From the NCBI GenBank assembly GCA_977006965.1, contig OZ345357.1, positions 62,001-126,000 of the forward strand: a DNA stretch of 64,000 nucleotides. The letters are read 5' to 3'. Below, piece after piece: positions 33,945 through 44,768 of the stretch (the first letter of the stretch is position 1; every line of letters begins with the position of its first letter). Position numbers and translations under genes: made by a program. The notes under the pieces were generated by a model. It was not told the origin of the DNA. It searched no databases and saw nothing but the letters and a program-made list of their open reading frames with translations. This stretch comes from Phymatolithon calcareum (lineage: Eukaryota > Rhodophyta > Florideophyceae > Hapalidiales).

Positions 33945-35616
33945 TTGGAAATGACCTATGACGATGGTTCTTGGCCGCGGAGCCACGTGAATGAGATTGT
34001 ACTCCCTTCGAACCTTGTGAATTTCCTCAACTTTATCGTCTTCGATATCGTACTGATATCGCTTGTGTTCTATTTCACGACTGCAATCTCGAGCAGACTC
34101 AACTATTTGGCCCTGTCCGACGGTTCACCGAAACGACTAGAAATAGCGTGTCCACCCATTGTCGATGGTGGCCTTTGTTCAACGTCGCGAACAAGAATTT
34201 ATACTTTGTTTTTCATCCGCATCTTTTCGTTTGTCCTCATTTTTTGCTTCAAATCTCGCTATTGACGGAGGCTTCAGAACCGACATTGTTGAGAAAAAGG
34301 GGCTGATAAGAGTATCCGGGCTAATCGACGAATTCACAAATGCTCAGTTTCGTGAGGCTATTAATCGCAGAGCGAGCTGCCCAACATCGAGCGACGGCTT
34401 CATGCATTTTGCGGAGCTGCGCGAGAACGACGATTGCGAGTTCGATCTCGCCCTTCCGGTGAATCCAATTTCTTTGAGCTTGACGCAACAGAAGCTAACT
34501 ATCACTGCCGATAAGTGTCTCGTGGAGAATGAGAACTTTGATGAACTTCCCAGATTCACGTATAGAATCTTCCGATGTGAGAATGCTCGCATTCAATGTA
34601 TCATCAGAAACTCATCCTATGGGAAAACAATTTATATCTGAAAACTGCAGAGGTTTGGTTCAGGCGGAAAGTGGAACTCATGTTTGCGAGTTGTTCATCG
34701 AAAGACTGAGTGACAAGTGGACCCGCGAGTGCAGGGCGATTCGCAATTTCGACCACAAAAACGAAGATTGGTTGCCTGGATTATTCATTGGTCTGTCCAC
34801 AATATCGGAATCAATCGGGGCGATAAGCATTGTCAAAATGGCGAACACAACTCTCAGATATAAAGGAAGCACTCTTGAAGTGACTCACGTGCATCCTGCG
34901 TGGTTTGCACAGACTTAGGTCATAATTAATTTCAATTCCCGTTTATTGCAATATTGAATAGGAATAGTCGATTGCAGAACCAAGAATAACTTCTTATTTC
35001 AGCACACTACTTTGCCTATGTTAGCATCCAATCCAGATTATAGAGCGATTTATAAAAATGTGTTACGATGCTGACGCACGTTCAACCACGTTCCAAACAG
35101 CACATGTATTGAACAAAGTATTTACACACGCTAGTTCAACTACGTTATTCCCTATTCCCTACTTGTGATGTACATCGTTTTGTTGTGATTGCCATAAAAA
35201 TAACCTATTGTGGTGTCACTGATTATTTCGGTAACTATTGCTAGCACACAGAGCTGTGAATAGGATTCCCGTATTGCATCATGGAACGCCATTGCGTAAA
35301 ATAGTACGCGACCAAATCTGGGTTTGCACTACTTGGCGCAAAAACCTTGATTGTGCTCATTCTCGGATGCGTCACGGCTTACTTGATCATTGTTGGCACT
35401 AAACGCATTGTGCATGATGAGTGCAGTCTTGCATCTTTCCTCACTCTCACAACTTCTCAATATGAGGCATATAGGCATGATGATCATTTGTTGTGCTTGA
35501 AGACCAAAGTAACCGGTAATCAGACCTCATTTTGGGTCTCCAAATATCCGACACGAATGAGGGCCAATGAAGATAGACACATGTTAGAGGAAGCATGTGT
35601 TGGGAGGGCTGATTGA
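33945..35616 (+). pseudogene. paralogous membrane-protein gene, frameshifted and split by a MITE
   Basis: The related reading runs through three frames before the insertion: 33945 to about 34150 (LNFIVFDIVLISLVFYF), about 34159-34600 (EFILCFSSASFRL, HFAELRENDDCEFDL, YRIFRCENARIQC) and about 34600-34909 (TLRYKGSTLEV, HPAWFA). A 411-bp hAT MITE sits at 34910-35320. Removing it and one TSD copy continues the reading exactly in frame at 35329, where a transmembrane helix (TLIVLILGCVTAYLIIVG) and a tail to 35616 appear, matching the end of the minus-strand paralogue. Frameshifts near 34150 and 34620 are not explained by introns. I call it a pseudogene. Function unknown. Confidence 0.7.
34910..35320. 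mobile_element. hAT MITE (CAGACTT family), copy 1
   Basis: 411 bp. Ends are CAGACTTAGGTC and GACCAAATCTG. Flanked by a perfect 8-bp duplication GGTTTGCA (34902-34909 and 35321-35328). It is the same family as the split copy at 53004-60311, at high identity. No ORF. Confidence 0.92.
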
Positions 35617-35746
35617 AGTCCGAATTCTTTTTTCACATTAGTTATCTAATCGGGAGAGATTCCCCTCTCCTCCAACATTTGGAATACCAATTGTAGGGTA
35701 CAGAATTGGAGCACCACGTAAGCTTTGGCGATATTATGATTTCCTT

Positions 35747-37196
35747 CAAAGCATTGGAAAAAATAACTGCTATTGTAATTATTTAAATTATTGTTCAATA
35801 ATGTCACTACACCAACAAATTGTTGGCACAAGACTTGAGTCTTGGGTGCAAACTGCACCCGTGCGAGACTCAAACCCTCTTTGCAGCAGTAACTGGCTAA
35901 AGCCGTGCGGTTACTTCTGCAGCATTCTGTTTGACGTTGAGTTTGTTTCTTACCTTCGACGTGCCCAGATTGAGAGCAGCGCCTGTTGGGAATTTTATTT
36001 ATACTAATACTGAGGCGCGGATCCTATGCATGACGTGCTCAACATTTTCATGTGTTGGGTGTCGATCATGTACGAAAATAACTATTTGCCCTCCACGCTA
36101 TTCGCTGCCATTAAGAATTCGTAGTAGCATGCCACGATATCTTACACCGATTCTATGGCATAAAGCTGGAGCGTAAACTCAATATTGATAATCTTTCGCC
36201 CTTTGTTCGTCCATGAAATTGATATAGAGCACATCTGCAATCAATAGCCTTCTCATGTATTCTCGACCATCCTCGTTCCTCGATTGCGTGTTGCGACAAA
36301 TAATTCATTCCTGAGTCGCGCATATTTATTGTATTTATTGAGATTGTCGTGGTTGCGACAATTATTGTATTTATTTGGAAGCATTATTCACTAGAGAACG
36401 CCCGACTGGGTCTACGTATTCTTGAGGAGTCATGTGACTTGTTGGTCATCGATAGCGCATGACGTGTCGGTTGCGGACTCCTCATTTTTTCGATCCGGTT
36501 ATTGAAGAGTTCCCCCAGGATTGTGAAAATCATGGCGGTCAACATAGTACAACGAGAATTGTGGACCAGACGAGCATCTTTTGCTAGCAGCCAAGATGTC
36601 GCGAGTTGCCGATAAGCGCGTTCGCGATGAGCTTTTCACGCAGTCGGATCCCAACTCCGCGTTGTGGACTTGCAAGTGTGGAACGAAACGGAAAGATTCT
36701 GGACGGGGTTTCACGAATTTTTTGGGTCACGTTCTACCGAGAAATTGAAGAAGGTTGTCTGCGCTGTGAGTTTGACTGTTGATGACAGTTCACTATCGCT
36801 CGCCGAGCGCACATTGAAGCGTCGAAAAAGCGTTATTTCCTCTGATTCTGAGTACATGGACTTGCGATTCATTGTACGAAAGTCGAACATGTGCGAGAGT
36901 ATTTTCTCTATCGCTGGTTACGCGCTGGATGACAGAAGAAGAAGCATTATTCCTGCAAACTTCGAGAAGCAGATGCTCCTTCATGCTAACTCGGGTGCGT
37001 GGGGAATCGAAGACGTCAATGCTATCGTGACAGAAAGTAGCTAGAGGGATCCAATAATTCGGGGAATAACCAGTTATTTATTCCTCACTGAACTTGAATA
37101 CAATAATTTATTGCTTCTGCGTTCAACAGCTTGATATTTATTCTCGACACTGTGCCGAGAAAAGAATAAAAATTAATAAATAATTCCAATGCTTTG
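35747..37196 (+). mobile_element. hAT deletion derivative (CAAAGCATTGG family)
   Basis: 1450 bp. The 13-bp perfect inverted ends CAAAGCATTGGAA/TTCCAATGCTTTG are flanked by a perfect 8-bp duplication ATTTCCTT (35739-35746 and 37197-37204). It contains both ends of a hAT transposase gene. Confidence 0.9.
36596..37044 (+). pseudogene. hAT transposase remnant: BED finger plus dimerisation domain
   Basis: ATG at 36596 opens a frame with KRVRDELFTQSD and a BED-like finger (WTCKCGTKRK, LGHV), ending at TGA about 36752. The overlapping frame to 37044 carries the hAT dimerisation domain (EYMDLRFIVRKSN, SIFSIAGYALDDRRRS, FEKQMLLHAN). The N-terminus closely resembles that of the element at 13493-14880 (KRVRESFFSQD). 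The catalytic core is missing, in the same way as in that element. Confidence 0.78.
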
Positions 37197-37204
37197 ATTT
37201 CCTT

Positions 37205-37715
37205 GTGCTCTTCGCAGAACACTATAAAAACAGCCAAACTCATCCGTCGATGGAGTTCGGCAAGTAAGTAAAAAAACAACCATCGAAGTTTGCTTCACAA
37301 CGATACCGAGGGATAAAGTACTTGACCTTAGACCTCGACGAGAACACACCGGCTCCAAAGTTGCTCATCTAGAGTAACCCCAGTAGTGTGCTCAAGATTG
37401 AACCGAATCCTAAGTTTCTCATTGCGAGTACCCCGAACCGGTCTCAATAACAAGCTCGAAACTGAAATTTCGCAACATCTCAGGCGCTAAATAGAAAACG
37501 AGAGCTTCAAGTAAACTCGCATATATTGATAAAGCCACCGCTTCTCTCCATCTACCCATGAGTTACACATGCGAACGAGAACCAACGTATAAGCTGAAGT
37601 CTCCATTTCTAATATCGTCGCATATGGGGAGCTGTAGACCAAACCGTGCCCCAACGCATTTCAGCGAATTTTTTTTTCGTTTGCTTTCTGCATGCCTCCT
37701 TTAACAATTCCTTCT
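37205..37715. other. unrecognised stretch
   Basis: Nothing recognised. No ORF of note. Confidence 0.35.
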
Positions 37716-38896
37716 CTGGAGGTTGCGGGAAACTTCGAATTTAGTGCGTTTTGACACTATCTTTGCATTGTAACACCAGGGGAATGTTAAGGCGGGGAGA
37801 AACGCAGACCCGGTGTCATATCACTTAGTAACATACATTCTAATAAAAACGAGGCGCGCGTTGTGCATAGCGATTTATGAGGATAACGCTGTATCAAAAA
37901 TTGTCGCCAAAGCTTTGACGCCAACCTTAATTCTAGTTATTTCTTACCAAGAAACGAGTCGAGCAACGAGAGCTGCCGCTACATTAGGAACTCCTAATGT
38001 TCCCATGATTTCCTTTTATTTCTCTGGTATTTCTATGATGCGATCTTCGCCCTAATGTTTCTTTTTCAAACGGGCTCGATATATGATAATCTTGGAAAAG
38101 CGGTATGACACAGGGTCTGCGTTTCTCCCCCCCTTAAAATTCCCCTGGTAACACTGTTAAATATTTGCCACTAAATATGCATTAAATTGAAGGCACGATA
38201 TTTTAAAAAACCGAAAGAAATTTTGGCCACTACCAAATAGATGCATTCATTTTACAGAACATATAATTGTCATATGTTGGGAAAATTCGAAACTATTCGT
38301 ATATATTTATGACAAATATTCGACGATGCTTACTTCTCTCTATGCCGAATTTTGCCTTCTTCTATACATAATTCCAACTCAATCAAAACAATCCAAGAGA
38401 GGAGTAGAGATAGAATAACTTTAAGCAAAGAATATGGTGTAGTTCTTGATTTCTTGCGAACTGGAGAGGCAACAGATTTCATATGTATGACGAAGTTGGC
38501 GAATATTCCAGAACTTGAGCGCCATATTTCTGCTCTTCACGATTTACTGACGGCATATTTCTTTTTCAATCAAGTAGATTGCATAGCCCCCTTCAAGGAA
38601 TTTGGTCGAACTTGAACGCTTACGACTTGGCGGCGGAATATTCGCCACTTTAATATCTCACATATAGCATAAATATGGTTTTCTGTAAAAACGAATATAT
38701 TCGAGTTTTTTCAAACATATGACAAATATATGTTCTTTCAATGTATGAATCTATATGGTAATAGCCAAAATTTCTTTCGGTTTTTAAAATGTCGTGCTTT
38801 CAATTTAATGCATATTTAGTGGCAAATATTTAACATTGTTAAAATGCAAAGATAGTGTCAATACGCACAAATTTCGAAGTTTCCCGCATCCTCCTG
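37716..38896. mobile_element. long-TIR element, interrupted by a MITE
   Basis: Arms of roughly 200 bp mirror each other: left 37716-37776 continuing at 38148 to about 38320, right about 38640-38896. Shared words include GGAGG(T/A)TGCGGGAAACTTCG, GACACTATCTTTGCAT and TTAAATATTTGCCACTAAATATGCATTAAATTG (in parts). The centre has an 87-codon ORF (38352-38615) with no recognisable family. No target duplication found. Confidence 0.7.
37777..38147. mobile_element. MITE with CAGGGG ends nested in the long-TIR element
   Basis: 371 bp. Inverted ends of about 45 bp begin CAGGGGAATGTTAAGG and share GGGGAGAAACGCAGACC and TGTCATA. Flanks are GTAACAC on both sides (37770-37776 and 38148-38154). CAGGGG suggests hAT, but the duplication is 7 bp, not 8. 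The uninterrupted opposite arm shows the empty site. Confidence 0.8.
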
Positions 38897-39145
38897 TAAG
38901 TTAGTGCAGTGTGCTTTTCACAGTGCCTAAATACACACAAATCCTATTATGATTGGCTCCAGATTGCATTGCCCAGCAATGATTTTGATGAAACGCTCAA
39001 AAATGATGCAAGGCGAAATCGTGTCCAAATCTGGAAACAACGGTCTGTAGTGTGCAGTGCTTGCGTCCGCGCACTGGGGGATGCGGGAAATTTCGAAAAT
39101 TAGGACACTAAAGTGTGAAACACAATAAATATGTCGACTTTCGAT

Positions 39146-39439
39146 TAGGGATGAGCATCGACGAGATTCTAAAGTCTGATACCACTTTTGATATTTTTGT
39201 CAAACGTCTGATATAATATCATTGATATTTCAATTGATATAGCAATGATATTTCATGTAATTTTTGTACAATTTGCTTAAAAATAACACCAATTTTCGGC
39301 GAAATTGTGCTGATATCTGATATTTCGTTGATATCGAAATATCGATGCTCATGGAAAAAGTCTGATATCCGTTGATATCGCGAAAATTGGGCTGATATCT
39401 GATATTTCGTTGATATCGAAATATCGATGCTCATTCCTA
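39146..39439. mobile_element. hAT MITE with TAGGGATGAGC ends
   Basis: 294 bp. Ends TAGGGATGAGCATCGA and TCGATGCTCATTCCTA. Perfect 8-bp duplication CTTTCGAT (39138-39145 and 39440-39447). The inside is rich in GATATC words, and a 43-bp block ending CGATGCTCAT occurs twice (from about 39311 and about 39393). Confidence 0.88.
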
Positions 39440-39485
39440 CTTTCGATCTTAATGTTCTGTAAGGGAGTATTGGCTTGAGAAGATA

Positions 39486-40434
39486 CTGGAGGGTGCGGGA
39501 AATATCGAAACTCCAATATTACGAAGAACATGTACCACGTTCAGGGAATTAACGAATCAGCGTAAACAACGAAAACATGTGTCTAATAGCGTAGCAGAGC
39601 TTTTCTTTTCAAATTGATGCTATATATGATACACAATATTGTATTTTGCAATTGCTTTTCCCAAATCTATATCGGTGCAGTGAGAGCTTGTTTCATTTTG
39701 TGATTACGTGCGTTACGGAACGAAACGGCTACTCGGGAAATTTGTCAAGCGAAACTTTCGCGTCGACAAAACAGGCCATCGAAAGTTTCGCTTTCTTGTT
39801 TTTGTCGAGGCGAAAGTTTGTAGACGAAGCGTTGCAATGCCATCGTTCTTAGCGAAACTTTGCTCTCTGATGCTGGAACTACCAAGTTTTGGCAAAAAAA
39901 GGGTAGAAAGTGCTCCGCGTCCTGGCGAAAGTTGCAAGCGAAAGTCGAAAGTTTCGCAAAAAACGCGAAAGTTTTGATTTCTCAGAGCAAGTTTCGCATG
40001 GAAAATGAGAGGCATTTTCATATTTTTTCACATGGATCGCCAGATCTCATTGAGTACTACAAAGTTTCGCTAAATAATTGAGTGTTGCTCAAGTCTTGAG
40101 CAGAATATAGCCAATGAAAGTCAGGCGCTCGGCGAAAGTTTCGATTATGGCAAATTCGTGACACGTGTTCTTGGCGAAACTTTCGCGAACTTTCGCTTGG
40201 CAAATCCGGATCCGTAACTTTTCGTATCATACCATGGTTTTGTACATGAATACGTTGTTCACGTCCCAGCAATAACATTCCATACGTATGGTCCAGAAGT
40301 TCACGCTCTCGGCGATAGATATTCATGATCCGCAAAATCTATCTGCTTATTGCGCAGGTCGATAAAAATTATCAGCTCCCTCAAAAAGTAGTAAAAGCAA
40401 AATTACCTCAATTTTCGATATTTCCCGCATCCCA
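39486..40434. repeat. possible TIR element filled with GCGAAAGTTTCGC palindromes
   Basis: Inverted copies of the end motif GG(A)TGCGGGAAATATCGA occur at 39486-39502 and 40421-40434 (the latter inverted). Between them, 39743-40195 contains a dense cluster of GCGAAA(G/C)TTTCGC words and halves of it. Possible target repeat TTGAGAA on both sides. Two ORFs of about 90-100 codons are by-products of the repeats. Confidence 0.5.
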
Positions 40435-41332
40435 TTGAGAAATCGTTACGTATAGCCATGCGCAATGATCCATACAAACTAAAATCACTTCGTTTTCCAT
40501 GTAAGAGCTTGGACTGGTTTCCTATTTTACATGTCCTATGAGGATGCAGCCGTGTACACTCTACGACATTTGCCCGGCATCAGCCTCTTCGAACGGCTTT
40601 GCGAGTTCTTATTGACGACCCTGAGAATACTTTGCAATTTCATGGCGCACCTTCAGTCGATTATTGAGAAACCAAATCAAATTGAAGCTTTGCTTTTGAG
40701 CCGAGAGCTTGCGGAAAGAATATAAATCTTTCTGAAAGCTTCTGATATTTTATAATTTAGTTTTTGAAAAGTGCACGGAATGGTATGAAGAGCATTCACT
40801 GTTTCGAGTGCGAAAGTTTCGCTGCGAATCTTCTTTCGCAGCGCAAGCAAGGCGAAATTAGCATGGTGCAGATCACTGTGCAGTATTTTGCTCTGTTATA
40901 ATGCAGATGTAGTTTAGGTTTTCGTTTCTGTGCGAATACGAAGATACTTTATTTTTGATAGCCACCAAGTTTTGCCCTGTGAAAAAATCCACTTTCGTCA
41001 TTGGGAGGCTAGTTTTGCTTTTTTCACTAGAAATTGACCTAAAGCGCTAACATAAAGTAAGCATTTTGAGGCCAATGTAGACAGACTGATAATTTCATTT
41101 CAGTGCCCAGAAATGAGTCCTTGAAACCGGCGATATCCTCTAAGTTTCGCTCCCTTTCCATCGTCCAGCATCCTTTTGAACGCTTAACCACGCGGAAAGT
41201 TTGCCGAAACAATCGCGGGGGTTTCGGTGTAAGCAATGTAATTCAGAGTGAATTGTTTCTGAAATCTATCCGTATTATGCGGCAATAATCTTGGCCGGCA
41301 CTGTTTGAGAAAGACTATGCCATTTTGACCTA
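40435..41332. other. unrecognised stretch
   Basis: No gene seen. A few more GCGAAAGTTTCGC-type words occur near 40808-40855 and 41150. Confidence 0.35.
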
Positions 41333-41740
41333 TCACTTCATCTTGACTTGGGGATCAGTTTCATTCTAACTATTTCTCACAAGCTCCAAGCGAGTTTTAA
41401 AATACGCATATAATTTTAGGCCATGTTACTGTACTCACGTTGTCTTCGAACATAATGCCAGTAGGATTAACTATATTTTGTATATTAACAACGCAAGTAC
41501 TAAATTTAGACATTTCTTACTCAGTTCTTACTCAGAAGAGATGTTTTAACAGCTCAGTAGGATGCAGCACTTTCAATGATGGCCACATGGCCTATAGATT
41601 TCATTTCATCATGGAGCACTGCTGCCTTTAAAATAATTTATTTTAGATTTCAGCAATATTTCAATGTTTCTTACTTTTGAGCGTGTGGAGTATGTTAGAA
41701 TAGTTGGAATGAAACTAATCCCCCAGTCAAGATGAAATGA
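41333..41740. mobile_element. Tc1/mariner-type MITE
   Basis: 408 bp. Inverted repeats of about 45 bp begin TCA(C/T)TTCATCTTGACT and are flanked by TA on both sides (41331-41332 and 41741-41742). The interior has no transposase. Confidence 0.75.
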
Positions 41741-42156
41741 TAGGGCGTCCCCTGTAAACGTTTTATGATTCAAAGTCAAGCATGCAAATGCGTAAAACTC
41801 TATATTCCGTTTCCATACAAACCCTTAGCAGCGTGACAGAAATTAATCAAAATTCATATTTACCGTTTCCATATTGTAAAAACAATGGCAGAAATCGATT
41901 CAGCGCGAAAATCTGGTCCAGGAGACATAAAATCTCTGATTTCTATTTTAACTTCGGGAACGGTTTGGTCGACTGTTCCCCATATAACGTTAGAAAACGG
42001 TCTAGGAGTTTGGACGAAATATCGATGCATTGCATTATTATGGGGCTCATCACGGTATCTTCCACATTCATTCTTTCATTTTGCCTTTTCCCCTAATGGG
42101 GCTTCCACAATCATTTCTGGAACTAATGCTCTGCAACGCAACTCTGTGGCGCATGT

Positions 42157-42475
42157 GAAAACAGCAGGGGCATGTTCAGAATGCAGGGATATACCTCATG
42201 GATCATGATGAGAAGCTATTGTGTGGAATTTCTTCAGAACTCAGTTGCGTGAGGTGAATAGTTCAGATCTTCTAGTTTATGAGACATTTGCGGTCTACAC
42301 GTTTACCTGTTTCTCTTCCGAGAATCATTCACTTCACTACACAGTTGAGAAAAAAAACAAGAAGAATATTGGGACGGAAAAAGTTAACTCGGTCACAGTG
42401 TAGAAGAGCTGAGCTGTGTTATGCACAGCTCCACTCCTGCGGGGAGAACTTGAACCATTCGTATTTTTCCACACT
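42157..42475 (+). repeat. 319-bp direct repeat, copy 1
   Basis: Nearly identical to 42846-43163, with only three differences noticed. Function unknown. The two copies flank a LINE fragment exactly. Confidence 0.93.
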
Positions 42476-42845
42476 TTCTTTCTTTCTTTATTGCAGAAGG
42501 CGCTAATTCAACGCCAGAACTTACTCTAGAGCAAGTTCTCATTGTTCAAATATTGGAGTATCTCTACGGGTCTCTCCCTGCACAGATCTTCAACCGCTTT
42601 GCCTTGCACTCTTCCGATGAATTGCCGTCTAGAGGCAGCCCGACCAGAACAGCGTATAGTTAGGTGTTCCACTGTCTCCATGACGCCATGCGGGCACATC
42701 TTGCACACTGGGTCATAGAGTAGCGGTTCATCCTCGATGTGTCCATGGTGAAAGCATGGTACAATAGGACAGCAATTCACCATAAGCTGGTGTAGTACCG
42801 CCTCTGCACGTCTCTGTGAGATGTGCAGATCTTTTGGGAGCGTAG
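42476..42845 (-). mobile_element. 5'-truncated LINE with C-terminal zinc finger
   Basis: 370 bp on the minus strand. The end at 42476 is a simple GAAAG-type tail (minus strand: GCAATAAAGAAAGAAAGAAAG region). The ORF 42783-42526 holds C-x2-C...E-T-V-E-H...C (CKMCPHGVMETVEHLTIRC), the finger found at the C-terminus of I/Jockey-type LINE proteins. The rest of the element is missing at its 5' side. Confidence 0.75.
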
Positions 42846-43163
42846 GAAAACAGCAGGGGCATGTTCAGAATGCAGGGATATACCTCCTGGATCATGATGA
42901 GAAGCTATTGTGTGGAATTTCTTCAGAACTCAGTTGCGTGAGGTGAATAGTTCAGATCTTCTAGTTTATGAGACATTTGCGGTCTACACGTTTACCTGTT
43001 TCTCTTCCGAGAATCATTCACTTCACTACACAGTTGAGAAAAAAACAAGAAGAATATTAGGACGGAAAAAGTTAACTCGGTCACAGTGTAGAAGAGCTGA
43101 GCTGTGTTATGCACAGCTCCACTCCTGCGGGGAGAACTTGAACCATTCGTATTTTTCCACACT
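42846..43163 (+). repeat. 319-bp direct repeat, copy 2
   Basis: 318 bp, the second copy of 42157-42475. It lies just upstream of the protease gene and could include part of its promoter. Confidence 0.93.
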
Positions 43164-43266
43164 AAAGTAGCACTTATAAACCTACATGGAATCTTGACCA
43201 TCAGCAACCGAGTTCACAACCCGCAAGCTCAAGTCCCCTCCATTTTTATGAGCGACGTCTCACAAT

Positions 43267-44768
43267 ATGTTCCGCCTACTCATTTTCTTTGTACTCGGTA
43301 CATATCTCTCTTTTGCCGACACCCTTCCCGTCTATACGTGGAAACTCGTTCTGGAACAAGAGCTCGATGGCTGCCCCTGTACGGTCCAGATAGGGCTACT
43401 GACTACACATACGTCTCGCATTGCTTCGGAAATTGTTCCCCGAGAAGATTATAACAAGTGGGTTCAAGATGGTCGATCAATCAGAGCGACCAAGTATATA
43501 TCTACGGCAAGCCCAGCCACATTCGGAAATGTCTCCAATACTTTGGAACCTAAACCATTCTGCTTCTCTGTCGAGCAGCCACTACCTGGTGACTACAACG
43601 TCGTCATATACGCCACTGGAGACGACGTGAGAACCGTCGATGTGCTGGACATCGCCCGCCACGATTGTCCGAATAAGTCCATCAATGACTTTGGCGATAG
43701 CGACGCTATCGATGAATGCAATAACCACAAAGGGTCAAAATCGCCTAAATCATGGACACCCGCGTTTCGCGTCGTTCAGGAAAAAGTAGTACCGGAGAAA
43801 GAGATTCCAGCCTATATCGTGAAAATCGTCCACCTCAGCGACCTGTCACACTTCGAGGCCGAGAGCTGTACAGGATCTCTCATTGCGCCGCAATATGTTC
43901 TTACCGCTGCACATTGCAAGGTCAAACCCGGACAATACGTCTACATAGGTGAGTATCTTGATATGCCTGGAGAGAAACATTTGGTGACGAAAACTATTGC
44001 CCATCGTGGCTATAAAGAGCTCAAGGCGAGACGCAACAGCAGTGAGGCAACACAACTCCATGACATTCAACTCTTACGCTTGGACGCACCGGTCAAGAAT
44101 GCAGAATTAAGAATGGTTAATGTCAACGCCGATTGCAGCAGGCCTGTGTCATGCAGGCACAGTCTCGCAAGTGGATATGGAGAATCGGCGACGCGTGCGT
44201 GCAAAACATATGTCCTACGCTCCATTGCTGTGGATATTTTTGGTCGCGATGAGTGCCATACTCTATTGAAAGATCTACATGAAAGTTCTGTTGAGCGATG
44301 GTAAGTCACGTTGATACTTCACTGCCCCTTATCAAACAAATTTGAGGTACTTGAAAGTCAACCTCTAACTTGTGTTCTGTCCTTATGTGTTCTGTATTAC
44401 AAAGTCTGGATCTAAGCCCACACATCTGCGCGACGGGTCAATTTTGTGGGAGTAGACTATGCTATGGTGCCTCTGGCGGTCCGCTGGTTATTTCTGAAAA
44501 GGGCACAAAAGAGTTGGTACAAATTGGAATTTCTAGTTTTTTCGTTGGTAATTGCGGATCCAAGCACCGCCGGGATATCTATACAAGACTTTCGGCCTAC
44601 AAGACTTGGATCTACCATTATACTAATGGAACTGCCAGGTTTAGTCCACCGCTTGGTTCAAGTAATAGAGAGGTTTGTCATGTTTCGAACGATTTTAAGG
44701 CCAACGAGAAAATTTGGTCTATTAGCAGAAATGTTGTGTGCCCTTGCTGTAAACATTCGGAAGACTGA
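43267..44768 (+). CDS. secreted trypsin-like (S1) serine protease with unusual GASGG active site, one intron
   Basis: Two exons, 43267-44300 and 44405-44768, joined across a 104-bp intron (GTAAGT...CAAAG, phase 2) that creates a Cys codon. The product is 465 residues. Residues 1-17 are a signal peptide (MFRLLIFFVLGTYLSFA). Residues 20-165 form a Cys-containing N-terminal region I do not recognise. The S1 domain follows: His216 in LTAAHC, Asp266 in HDIQLL and Ser368 in GASGGPL complete the triad. The usual Asp before the active Ser (chymotrypsin Asp194) is Ala, and no IVGG-type activation site is seen. Thus zymogen activation must differ, or activity is altered. A 90-residue Cys-rich tail ends the protein. 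It is probably secreted. A second, fragmentary copy with the same GASGG is at 24203-24706. Confidence 0.85.
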
